From: Trematomus loennbergii
Taxonomy: Eukaryota; Chordata; Actinopteri; Perciformes; Nototheniidae
Length of the DNA stretch: 64,000 nucleotides
NCBI GenBank assembly: GCA_012861695.1
Contig: JAAOOA010000028.1
Coordinates: forward strand, 10,146,470 to 10,210,469
Reading direction: 5' to 3'
Part shown: positions 1 to 12,031 of the stretch, piece after piece
Position numbering within the stretch: the first letter of the stretch is position 1
Layout: the number at the start of each line of letters is the position of its first letter
Program-made: the position numbers and the translations under genes
The notes under the pieces: generated by a model
Seen by the model: the letters and a program-made list of their open reading frames with translations, nothing else
What the model was told of the DNA's origin: nothing
Database searches by the model: none

Positions 1-1515
1 GTTTGCATGTTTTTAGCAATCATATAATACCTGTAGCATTTGTGACACAGTTTTAGTCTCCATACATTATGCTTGTTTATACACTATGTCCTTGATAAAC
101 AACACTTATCTCAAATACCCTAATGCAGATGTTAAGGTCTAAGTATTAAATACAACAAACCTGATGTGTTAACTACTAAGCTAATTCAACTCTCTAACAA
201 CTTAAACATATATTGAAATAACCTTTATGCTTCACAATGCAAATGTGGCCTGACAAGACAAGTAGATTCCAATATCTACAAGTACTTAAACATTGTATTT
301 AACAGTTGTGAAGCAATTTCATTGAAATAAACTGAAATGTTGTAAATATTTGAGAACATAGGAATAAAAGAGAGACATGGAAAGGCTACATGAACTAGGA
401 ACGTGTGTGGTGCTACATAATAATTCATTAAAATACAACGTTCACATGAAATCAAATTAAATGACACAGACACATTTATGAATATAATCGCCAATGTTCT
501 CTTCTACACTATAACACTGCGATATATATATAGTTCCCACAGAAAATATATCAATTTATTTTGGCTTTAGGTCAGAGTTGTGGGGTTAGGGTTAGTGCAC
601 ACATTTGTATTTGACTGCAACACACTCCAACTATTTTGTTATTAACTCTTATTGGTTATATAGAGTCGCAGGTGCTATACATGCCAGCAGTACATGACTT
701 TAACAAAACTTTTGCTACGCTACATACAGAGAACATCATCGACATCCTGGGAGGAAATTAAGTATGGATCAGAGTAATTTATGTGATTACCTTGGAACTG
801 AACCATGTCAGGAGTTCACTGAAGAGTTTAATTGCTATCCATGTGATTGGATTTGGTTAGTGCAACCCGCATGGTAGAAATTCAAAATCTTGAGTCCATG
901 AAAAAGCAATTACTTGCTTTACTGCTTAACTGTTAAGAGACTCTTATTATCTAGTTAAACCATTCATAGCTTTCAATTCAAAGGAAGCTTTATTTTTGCT
1001 TTATTTACTGCAACTGTGTGTTGTTTTTACTCCTCCATAAAATAAAGGCACTGGAAGACAGGCTGGATATTGTTTTTGGCATGTTAGATTTATAAACAAA
1101 AAGTCTGTGTACACATTCTGTTTGCGACTGCTCAGTTAATATATTGTTAAAAGTTTTGACAACTTTATGAATTACTGCCAGAAAGAGTTGACTGTGTGCC
1201 CATTTGTCATGTCATGCACAATGTAAAGTTGGGCACTTACAAGGAAGTTATTCCAAAGAGAAAATTAACTTTTGTAAGTATTTTTGCCTGTACCACCCAC
1301 CCCCGACTAAAGGTAAGCTATTTAATAATTGTGTCTAATTAAAATGGCCAGTAAAGCATGAATGCATCACCAGTCAAACTCATTACACTTGCATCACTTC
1401 ACCAGTCTTCAAACTTACTCCATTACCAAAGCTACTCTTAATCTGTCCTCATTCTGAGTTTTGAGCTTTTGTTTGTGTCACATCATTCTTTCAAACCAGC
1501 TTTCAGCTCCCCACC

Positions 1516-1659
<144 letters not shown>

Positions 1660-1723
1660 CACTCATTAGCCACCAGTGGCTGCTGTATCTCAAACAGCAT
1701 TTAAACGGACTCTAGCACTGCAT

Positions 1724-2007
1724 GAAATACGCAGCCTCCTCATTATTTTTATAGACGTAAAGGGATATGATCCGACATGGCACTGAGCTGAAGAAATACT
1801 TTCAGTCACTTGGCTAAAAATGTGACATATGAGTTTATGCTGTATTGTTCTTTCTAATATATAAAGACAGGTTTGATTAATTTACATTTTGAAGCCAAAA
1901 TCTAATAGATTTCTTGCTGATTTAAGTCCTAATGTGAGATGCACTGAAATACGCAGCCTCCTCATTATTTTTATAGACGTAAAGGGATATGATCCGACAT
2001 GGCACTG
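1724..2007. repeat. direct duplication, 62-bp exact copies 222 bp apart
   Basis: The segment 1724-1785, starting GAAATACGCAGCCTCCTCAT and ending GACATGGCACTG, is repeated exactly at 1946-2007. The 160 bp between the copies show no terminal repeats or tail. It is a short segmental duplication or the two target copies of an unrecognised insertion. Confidence 0.85.
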
Positions 2008-3616
2008 CGGTGGCCAATCAAATAAAAGCAAGCCCAAATTAATAAAAGATGGCAAAGAGAACACAATATGGACTGTGAGTGATGCTGCCTTTAAATACTG
2101 TCTAGAGATGTAAGATTCTGGCGTCTGAGGAGCATTCAAACTCATGGATCTGTCCTTCGACTTGAACTTCATGAAATGCATTTATGTCTACATTTTTCCT
2201 TAATTACACAGCCTCACTTACACATTGCTGTTCTTTAGTCCGAACCGCCACTTATTGCCTTGTGAATGTCTGCCCCTTCTAACTCTACTTACATTACTAA
2301 CACCATAGCTTTTTTGTTTTACTATGGCGTGGTTACTTCATCAAACATGAGCCTTTAATCATATACACAGCATGATATCATTAATGTTTAATCAGTATAA
2401 AAGTTGTGTGAACCCCCTGATTGAAAAATATACCCACGTTTAATCAGTAGACTTGCTGAAACCCACAACTTGCTTGCTTTGTAATTCCTGCTGCATGTTG
2501 TTCAGACAGCAGTGAGGCAACGGTCAAGGGGAACATTCAGACATCCAAAGCCCTCACCTGGGGCTACTCAGCTACTTGGTTTAGGTTACTGTAATGAGTT
2601 GGGCGAGAGGCAGTCATTTGTCCTAGATGAGCTGGCAGCGCAGCAGCGTCCCTACATGGAAAACAGCCTCTGGTAAAAATGACTTTCCATTACTCGTTAC
2701 CTCATCTGTAGATGATGTTCGCTGCTGATAGGATAACTTGCTGCCTTGCATAGTAACCAGATCATTTCTTGTTGCAAGATAATGGAGGCATATACTGTGG
2801 AAACATCCCTCTAAAAATAGAATAATGTATTCGTCTTTTTGCTAGATGTTTGGATGATGGATGAGATTCGGGGAAGCACTGTGCTTCCACAGTCTCGGTT
2901 TTGGGAACCAAACATGTAAAACACTGTCAACTCACACTAGTGTTCTTGTCATATTTCTACGTGTTTGTATTTCTTGTATTCTTACTGTATTTCTGTGCAG
3001 TCAGCGTCCTAGAAGATGTATCGATCGTGTCATTAGTATGCAATGAAAGTGAAAGCATGTTCAAATGGATTGCTGGAGGGATGCTTCTGAAAGAGACTCG
3101 TTTCATTGCATAACTCACAAATCAATAGTCTCAAAAATAACAAATCATCTGCCATCAAGTTATGTGCTCATAGCTATCTGTCATAGTGTGTCATTGTGTG
3201 TGTGTGTGTGCATGTGTCTATGTGTGGCTTGTTCATTTAGGAGAGAGCACTGAGGCTGAATTTAGTGTCATAACAAAGCAAAAGAATCAATGCAGAAGCA
3301 CTCTTGATCTCTGTTCTCTGTGCAACAAATATCACTGAAGCAAGATGACGGCACAGAAATAGGCAACTCTGGGGACTGTGCAAGGGAGAGATAAAAGAAA
3401 AATACAAACAAAAGTAAAGCGTGTCCAAATTCCTCATCTGGGATTTTATTGTAGGTATTTTGAATCCGAGACAGGCTAAATCTTTAGGTCAATTTCATGC
3501 ACCGAGGCGTCTCTCTAACTGGGCCAACAGGCCTGACATCCCATCCTGAGGAGGGAAACGACTAGATAGTTGCATGAGTCACACACACATCCTAATTAGG
3601 TAGTTGCTGCATTTAA

Positions 3617-3988
3617 AGGGTCCCTATTATGTTTTCCCTTTCCTGTATTGTGTTTATAAAGGTTTTTTTAGGATGTGATGTGAACGTTCTGTAAAGGCTT
3701 TGCTCTCAAAGTTCATGCCACAGGGAGTTTCTCTCACCCCCCCCCCCCTGCCTTAAACACCTCAGTTGGACTCCTTTGTTTTCTTACGTTACATATACAC
3801 ATCACGATTTAACACTCGCGCTTCTATTGGCTATTGCTTCTAGTACATTGTACTTGATAGGCTAAGGGGCGAGACATCTCTAAGTTGTTGACCAATCACA
3901 ACAGAGCAGGCCAACTAACCTTTGAAAACAGACTCGGTTCTCGTTTTAATACAAATATGAACCTGAAAATGAGCATAATATTTCCCAC
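3617..3988. mobile_element. TTAA-flanked MITE
   Basis: TTAA at 3613-3616 and 3989-3992 flank AGGGTCCCTATTATG..CATAATATTTCCCAC, with weak terminal inverted repeats (TATTATG conserved). A C-run and the phrase ACCAATCACAACAGAGCAGG resemble the ACCAATCAGAGCACAGTGGG block in the copy at 7745-8128. A diverged member of the same group. Confidence 0.55.
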
Positions 3989-6900
3989 TTAAAAACGACA
4001 TTGTTAATTGTTGAGGTCCACATCATGTCATTTATTTATGCTTTAGGTAATATCAGTTCAAACATGGGTCTTAACAATCTTGATATTAAGTTTGCTTAAA
4101 CATGTGCCGCTTTCTACGACTGCAATGTTGCCCAAATCAAACATAAATGTTGGCATGGTATTCTTTTGGAAGATTTTGGGTTGTATGATGATAAACCACT
4201 TTATCTATACAATGCCTATGTATTAGTACTATTACCTAACCCTATACAATTTGTACATACAATGATAGTGGAAAGAGCAAACAACCTTTCCTCAGCCAGC
4301 TCTTAAAACATTTCCTATAGAAATCCTTATTGGCTTTTTGACTGATAATATTAATCAGTATTCTAGCAGATGGCTTTTAGACGAATGAAAGGGTTTCCGG
4401 AATTCAATGAAACATGCAAAGTTGATATGCCGGTTTTGCTTGAGTAGCTGTGGTAATAGAAAAACTTTTATCAAAGCCCGCTCTTAATTCAAGCAGTTGT
4501 ATTGCTCATCGGAAGCCAGAGCCGTCTTCTGATATCATTGGAAAGTTTGTTATTCAAAATAAAAGGATGCAGTGCAGTACTCATACTGTGAACATGCATT
4601 ACCTTACCTTCAATTTAGGGAGAGGATTTATGAAAGTTTAAAGCTATGTTGCAGGATTAATTCCAAAGTAAAACCAGCTAGAAAACCCAACCTGTTGTTT
4701 ACCACCTCAAAAGTTTTTCAGAGTGTGAGATTGAGTTAAGACTTTTAATTTGTAGATCTTTACATCAAACATGAATCAGAGTTTACTTCACAAGTTTTAA
4801 TGTTTAAGTCAGACCAGTGTGTTTAATCTTGTGGTCTTCAGGGTGGCCCTAATGAAGTTCTCATAATAAAGTTCTCCTTAATTCCACAAGGATTGTTTTT
4901 GACCTCTCCAGTCAAATTAAACATAAAAGGTGTACACTGGCACCGGATTTTAAACCAACATTATTCTCAGAGTTTAATTTAAAATTCAAAATAAAGTTCT
5001 CAAAGGCAAACTGAATAATTGTTGGGATTTGATGCATTTGAACGATTTTAAACAAGTCTATGGATGCATCTCCCAATTATTTTCTCTATTTATGTCAATA
5101 AGATGTCACAATATAATCACTTATTCTATTTATGTCCTTGTTGTTTGACTAATACATTGTTATCTTATTTTAATTCTAGCCTTTTTAGACTATATTCAGA
5201 CTACAGCATGAGAAGACTTTCTTACGGTTTGACTGTCCCATAGAGATAATGACTGAGGCATAGATTAGTACTTTTCTGATCTCCCTTTCCTTTCTTAACT
5301 CAAAACAAGATGGAAAATGTAACCATTTCTCTCTCTGTCACATCAGGCAAGTAGCCATGGAGACTGATACATGTTGCCATGTTCATGATTGAAGCACACC
5401 TGACTGACAACCAATTGAATTTCAGCCCCCTTATGAATGCGCGGTCAAATCTAATATTCAATAATCTGGTTTTGTTGAGTTTTTTGCAGTCCAAATTTGA
5501 TCAAATCTTTCAATCTCAATAGCCCCAAAATTCACTTGAAGGTTTCCAGTTTAACATTTTACACTTTCTCTGCACTCTCAAAAGTTCATGTTGCATTTAT
5601 AAACCGGTCACAGCTGTAGCAGTCATAATACATTTCAGTCTTTTAAAATGTGATCGTTAAACTAAGAATAATTACCACTTTAACATTTTCACAGAAATGA
5701 TTATCATGATGAGTGTAGAAACACTGCAGCACCATTTCAGCTGCTTCATTTTCTAATTTTGCTGCATTTGGAATATGATTAACCTTCCTGGGACCTAATT
5801 CACTAATTTCATGCCAGCATTGTTGTGGGTTTTAAATTTGTTCCTGCTTAACATGCAGGGTGCATCCACGGTTAACACTGCATTTACATAACTTTTAGCA
5901 CATTTGAAAAGGTTTAAATGTCTTTGCCTCTCTTGATGTGTAATCTTCTTCATTTTGTAGCCACAAAGCCTCTAATTCAGTGTTTGTTCTTCTTTCTGAC
6001 TGCTCTAATAAGCATTCTGTTTTGAGGAGGAATTGTATAAATGGCTCCAAATTGGTCAATGTTTACATAATATATGTCTAAATGTGATCAAAGAAAAAAC
6101 AAGGGTACAGTTGTTGTTTTTTGCACTACACCCTCGTTCCCTGTGTTCTTCTTTGATTTAAATTCCAGTGTTTAAAACAAATGAACAGTTGGTTGTTGGC
6201 TGGTAAAATAATTACACCACTCTTTATTTAATGTAGGCTCCAACAGGCAGATTAAAATTACTTTGAAGCAATTTCCATTTAGTGTAAGCCCCGTTGGATG
6301 TTTTCCCCTCAGATCTAAAGAAATGCACAGGCTTGTTTTATCCCTCAGGTCTGTATCGCTTATCATTTTCCCACTGGAGTGAGATTCAATAGGAATTGAT
6401 TGAGTGGTGCTCACAGTGTCTCTCTCACGCTCCCTTCCCAATCCCAGCCATCCTGCAGGATATCCACGTCAGACCCCCAGCCCTAACCTCTCACTGCGCT
6501 GTCTTTGAACGCTGATGAGAGTGTGTGTGTGCTCGAGAGAGATACACAAACAGAGTGACTGACGGAGGGATGGAAGCCATAGGGGATTTAAAGCGTGATA
6601 CGCAGTAAATGTGGGCGACTGGACGACACAGTGTTGCTGTGGAAGTGCAGCAAACAGAGAACAAAGTCACACAAGTGGTTTTCTCATAAGGGATGCAAAT
6701 ATATGTGCTATACTTTCTTATTGTATTTAAAAAAAGGTGATGGTGAGCAAATATTTTCTCAACAAATTCAGCTTTCATTTGAATATAAGACATCTGTGAA
6801 GCACGTCTGCTGTCCAATATTTCTGTAGTGTTTGGTAGATGTTTGTTAAATGACTTCATGCAGTGCCAATTTTAAATCAATTCCCATTAGTACCAAACAA

Positions 6901-7153
6901 ATAATATGAGTTAAAATGATATTCCGTCAACCAATGTTATTTGAAAGTTGAGAATTTAGTGCGTCAAGAGTATGAGTCGGTGGTGCTAACTCCACAGTCA
7001 AGCACCATCTCAATATTACAGGAAAGATGACTTCAAATATTGAACAATGGAAGCCTGTGTTAAGAAAATAAATCTATTGCATTTGTTTTTCTTATATTAT
7101 TTTGAGGAATGTTACAGTTTCTTTATCACTCCACACAGATCAGATTTTTGTCT

Positions 7154-7528
7154 GCTGACATTTTTGGTCTCATGTATCTTAAATCATGGGCATTCACGTC
7201 ATTTAATTTCCATACAATCAAATCAAATCAAATCAGGTTTTATTTATATAGCACATTTTAAAAACGATTTTTGGTCGAGCGAAAGTGCTATACATGCAAA
7301 TAAAAAACACATTACTACAATCGCAAACAGTAGACAATACATTACAACAGCAAATCTAAAAATCAAACACAGGGAAATGTCATGAGTCGTGCTCCGCTCT
7401 GACTAGAAGGCCAGGGAGAAGAAGTGAGTCTTTAGTGTTGATTTAAAAACCCCTAGGGTCTGGGCTGTCATTTTTGGTCTCATGTATCTTAAATCATGGG
7501 CATTCACATCATTTAATTTCCATACAAT
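7154..7528. mobile_element. short retroelement-like insert between 65-bp direct repeats
   Basis: Positions 7154-7218 and 7464-7528 are near-identical (TTTTTGGTCTCATGTATCTT and flanks, two differences). Between them lies a 245-bp insert that begins with TCAAA repeats and GGTTTTATTTATATAGCAC. Read on the minus strand, this is a 3' tail ..ATAAATAAAACC(TGATT)n, as at 50455-50530. The direct repeats behave like target-site duplications but are much longer than usual. Confidence 0.7.
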
Positions 7529-7744
7529 GATTCTATCACACCTCGTCACATCCCTTCTGTATTATTAAACCAACCTTTGTTGATAGTTGGACTTTTGTTT
7601 TCTAATTTCTTGTTGCTAGTGGCCCCTCGCAGATGGGGCTGCTGCAGCCCCCTCAGCACCCCCCCCTTCCCACGTCCATTCGCGATGTCTCGCTGTCTCG
7701 CAGATCCCACGCAGCAAGCAGGAAATGAACCCAGCTCACACTGT

Positions 7745-8128
7745 CCGCTCCTCGCAGCAGCGAGCCGCGCAACGTCCCGCCAACACGGCACCCAGACCCC
7801 ACGCAGCATTCTCATCTGTTTGTCCTTACTGGTGTCATTTTGTGGTTGCTAACGCCATTGTAACACATACTCACTGATGTTCCGCTGTAACGGTGGTTGA
7901 CTAATCAGAACAGAGTGGGCGAGCTGACCAATCAGAGCACAGTGGGCTCACAGGGAGGGGGGGCAGGAGCTCCAACAAGCCGTTTAGGACAGAGAGTGAA
8001 TACACATACTATACAGAGATGCTGTATGAGAAACCAATGTGGGTTTGGAAATTGCACAATATAAATCTATTCTAGTAGACCTCAACAATGGAATTATGAT
8101 CAGTAGAAATGGCCATGGCATGGGACCT
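7745..8128 (-). mobile_element. truncated TTAA-type MITE, reverse copy of 62245-62719
   Basis: The right end CATGGCATGGGACCT abuts TTAA at 8129-8132. Going left, the sequence matches the reverse complement of the 62245-62719 element, including GTAACGGTGGTTGACTAATC, ACCAATCAGAGCACAGTGGG, and CCCAGACCCCACGCAGCATT. The other terminus is missing: left of about 7745 the similarity stops in a C-rich stretch. Confidence 0.75.
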
Positions 8129-8477
8129 TTAATGGTCCTACATTTGTTATGATGTCTTGGCAGTCAAAAGGTAAATAGGACTTTTCATCTGAACTATTTA
8201 CCTGCACAAAAGCTACCTCAGTTGGTGTGACAACTCAAATAACTAGCTTTTTGACCATTTTCTGTCAGTTAGTGATAGAAAAGCACTTTAAAGAGCAGAG
8301 ACTGAAGAGCCTGGCAGTAAATGAAAGGGGAAAAAGAAACAAGAAAAATAAAGAAAAACGGTGTGTTATTTCACTGGTCTAAAATGTATTGGTATCTTGA
8401 AAGAAGTAATTGCAAGAGTTTTGCCAAGGTGTTCTTCCTTTATTCATTTAACTTTTATTATATTTATCATATTTTAA

Positions 8478-9530
8478 GGTTCAAGGTTTTTATTTTGTCA
8501 TACGAACATAGCTACAGTGTAGTTATGACGATGAAAGTCTTAGGTCACAGGCTTCTCCAACAGTGCAACACAATAAAACAGATAACAGAAAAATGTAGTG
8601 CAAGTAAATAGTAAATACAAAAAGAAAAATAGTTTAAAAAAAGTGAAATAGTGCAATAAGAGTCTATATGCAAGTTATTGGAATATGATATATTAGATAA
8701 ATAGATAAATAATTTCTAAGTAGCAGCCAGATGAATGTTATGGATGTAGTTTCATCAGTTCAGGTGTTTAACGGGTGTTATTACAACAGTTCAGTTGTTT
8801 AACAGTCTTATTGCCTGTGGGATGAAACTGTCCCCGAGTCTGGTGATTTTAGTCCTGATGCTGCGGTACCGCCTGCCAGACGGCAGCAGACAGAACAGTT
8901 CGTGGCTGGGGTGATGGGGGTCTTTTATAATCCTGAAGGCTTCCTTCCTGAGCCGCTGGGAGTAAAGGTCCTCCATGGATGGCAGCTCCGTCCTGGTGAT
9001 GTGCTGTGCAGTTTTCACCACCCTCTGTAAAGCCTTACGATTGAGGGCGGTGCAGCTGCCGTACCAGGCCGTGATGCAGCCAGTCAGGATACTCTCTATG
9101 GTGCACCTGTAGAAATTGCAGAGTATTAGTAGTAGTATAATCCTGGGGTCCATGTTGAACCTCCTCAGCCTGCGGAGGAAGAAGAGCCGCTGTCAAGCTT
9201 TTTTGGTGATGGTGGTAGTGTGAAGAGTCCATGTCAGGTCCTCAGTGATGTGGACACAGAGGAACCTGAAGCTGCTGACTCTCTCTACCATAGTCCCATT
9301 GATGGCGATGGGGGCGAGTCCCTCTCTCTGCTGCTTCCTGTAATCCACAATCAGCTCCTTGGTTTTGCTGACGTTGAGATGGAGGTTGTTATCCTGGCAC
9401 CAAGATGTCAGGTTTTCGACCTCCTCTCTGTACGCCGTCTCGTCGCCGTCGGTGATCTGGCCGATGGCGGTCGTGTCGTCCGCAAACTTCACGATGGTGT
9501 TGGAGCTGTGTGTGAACACGCAGTCGTGAG
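8478..9530 (-). pseudogene. 5'-truncated L2/CR1-type LINE, reverse transcriptase remnant
   Basis: On the minus strand, 9519 to 9193 encodes a reverse transcriptase segment with the catalytic FADD motif (KFADDTTAIGQITDGDETA) and LTSWCQDNNLHLNVSKTKEL. A stop after TITKKA interrupts it. Translation resumes as LFFLRRLRRFNMDPRI, then TIESILTGCITAWYGSCTAL and LLPSGRRYRSIRTKITRLGD down to 8791, the C-terminal region typical of fish L2-like LINEs. A non-coding 3' end follows to about 8478 (TTCAAGGTTTTTATTTTGTC on the + strand). The 5' end of the open frame, including the endonuclease domain, is absent. It is a dead copy, not a host gene. Confidence 0.85.
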
Positions 9531-9541
9531 TGAAAAAAAAA

Positions 9542-9574
9542 AAAGTGCATTTTGCATGATAGGTCCCCTTTTAA
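9542..9574. repeat. terminal remnant of TTAA-type MITE
   Basis: GTGCATTTTGCATGATAGGT followed by CCCCTTTTAAA matches the right terminus of the 39379-39866 element (GGATTTTGCATAATAGGTGA). It sits at the 5'-truncated end of the LINE copy; the rest of the element is not found. Confidence 0.5.
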
Positions 9575-10747
9575 AGGGGTTTTGTACGAATCCCTATCCG
9601 TTAGGATATCTAATGGTTATTCAAATTAAATCCATATGTCCATAAGCATGAAGTATGTTAGCCTTGAGTTTTGTTGCAGCTTCAATTATTCAAAATTGAA
9701 CAAAACCCACACAACTGTTTGTCCTTATAAGTAGCTAGCGCCGTGTTGTGTCATTGAAGTGACTGCAGCGGGCTGTTACATGCAGTGGTTTGATTATGCC
9801 CACAAAGGGATTTATATGAATAATCTATTTCCGCATTTATAGTGAGGGTCATTTTTTATTACCTTGTGTTGACAATCTTGCTCTTTATGAAGAAAAAGAC
9901 TAAATCCAAATTTGAGAGTAGTTAAACTATTGCACATAAATGATAGAAGTTGGATTACTATGGATCTTCCATTTCCTCAGTACCTGTGTGCTTTTTTTTA
10001 TTGATTTCCTCTCCAAGGCTTTTACTAACCTGCGGTTCTAAAAGATTGATTTATAGGCTTTTAATATTTGTTCTCGTATTCGACATGCTGATTCGTCAGA
10101 TAGCCTGTGGGTCCGCACCTTACTCTAAAATCCTGTACGTGTTGTGTGCATTCTCGTGTTGACTCCGGCTGCCTGTCGCTTTGTCTATCTCTGCCCGTCT
10201 CTCCTTCTGTTTGTCTATGGTTTATTTCTGTCATTATTACCAGTCTAACATTAAGGCCTTGTAGTTCAGTAGATCTGCGGTCCTCTGTGTATCGTCTTTG
10301 GCTTATAAGCCTTTCTGTGTACAAATGCAGCATCCGTATAATTGGAACTAAGTTAAACAAAAGCCAATATTGTTAGCAAATATTGCTACATCAACATTTT
10401 GCATACTGACTTGATTGGATCACATTCATGTACAAGTAGCTTTGGATGAGAATGAATTAGACACAGATATTCAAACTATTTTATGTTGATTGCAGTATTA
10501 ACTGTTTCTATTTCAGCATTTACATCTGAGGAGCAAAAACCTGTCATATCAGACAGCAGTTATTGTATAATAATGATAAAAGACTCACAAATAGTAATTT
10601 TGAGAATTTTGAAAAATACAGAATGATATTACTGTCTTATTATATTACGTAGTTTGTACTTTTGACAAACTATTTTATAGAGCAAGTTAACCTGAACCAC
10701 TCTCCTCTCCTTTGAGTTTCGTGGTGTAGCTGACTGAGCTAAATCAC

Positions 10748-10812
10748 ATACTGATGTATACCACATTCCATGATTGAACAATTCAATCATGGAATGTGGT
10801 ATTCATCAGTAT
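10748..10812. repeat. near-perfect hairpin, 31-bp arms, 3-nt loop
   Basis: The left arm 10748-10778 (core TACCACATTCCATGATTGAA) is the reverse complement of 10782-10812 (core TTCAATCATGGAATGTGGTA) with one mismatch. The loop is CAA at 10779-10781. No coding or transposon context was recognised around it. Confidence 0.95.
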
Positions 10813-11967
10813 AACATCTAATAAGGTCCAAACAGTCACTCATTAGAAGTGGCCCTTCCTGTGTTATGTGGCACCTGGTCTCCTTATTCCTGAAGCTTAA
10901 TGTTAATATTTCATAAACCTATTTTAGTCGAGGCGTCTGTTACAGAGTCTGTCAATCCTGACATAACAGGTAGAAAACTTTTGTTTCATACTTTGTTGAA
11001 ATATTCTTGCAGCTCTTTTTTTACTCAATTTCGAAAACTTAAACTGATTTGCCTTATAACCCCAAAGTTTTAAACCACACAGGCACAGTGCAGCAGCAGT
11101 AACCTCTTGTCAGTGTAGTTAACTTCCAATTTAATTTCCGTTGCAAAGATAGCACATTTCTCATTTTCAGCCGCCCTCACTCCCATAAATGAGCTCATTG
11201 CACTAACAGTGTCACTAACAACGTTGGCTTCATTATTTTTCAGACACAGTGAAGCAATTTCTAAATCGACCCTGGCATTTGAAACACATCTACGTAAATT
11301 CAACTGTTCACTAATCACCTCGGTGTACAGAGAAAAAGTATATCTTTGTCCCTTTGCCCTTGTCAACGTTGGCAATACTTTTAATATTGTTTTCATAAAT
11401 GATCCCCCTCTTTTTAATGTAATTATGCATCGAATAATTTAAAACATGGAAATCATGTTTTTTTCTAGACAGTAATTGTAATTACCAGCTAATAAATCAT
11501 TTATTTAGATATAGGCTTTACATGGACAGGACAAGGTTACAATTTCTTTCAACAGTTACTTGAATTGAAACAGATTTTGACGTTTTCCATCCAGTCTCCC
11601 TTGTGTTTCTTTTACTGATGATCATAGCCATTTCAAGTTTCCTTGTTGCCCCTTGGCATCCTGTGCTGTGAAACACGAAATAAAATATTTTTCTGCTCAA
11701 AAGCTCCAGTTGCCCCCATGAGATGGAAACCTGTTTGATGACACAGTAAACGACTTTTATTTTCTTGAGGAAAAAGACCCATTTGTCATCGTAGTAAAGG
11801 GGCAAAGGCAGGTCTTTTGTGGCAGGTGATGAATGGGTAGAGGGGATGGAATCCATCTGCTGCATCACCACCACGGAAATGGGATCGTCCACCGATACAA
11901 AATTGCACACTTAGAGACGAGCCTAATTCACACACGAGACCTAAAGTCACTGTAGACGACAAAACTG

Positions 11968-12031
11968 TGTCTGTGTGTGGTGTTTGTCTGTGTGTGTTTG
12001 TCTGTGTGTGTGTGTGTCTGTGTGTGTGTGG
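11968..12031. repeat. imperfect (TG)n stretch
   Basis: Interrupted TG/TCTG repeats. The open frames here on both strands are products of the repeat. Confidence 0.85.

Noticed and set aside
9220..9645. 141-codon + strand open frame
   Set aside because: It is the antisense shadow of the LINE reverse transcriptase, whose FADD motif is on the minus strand.
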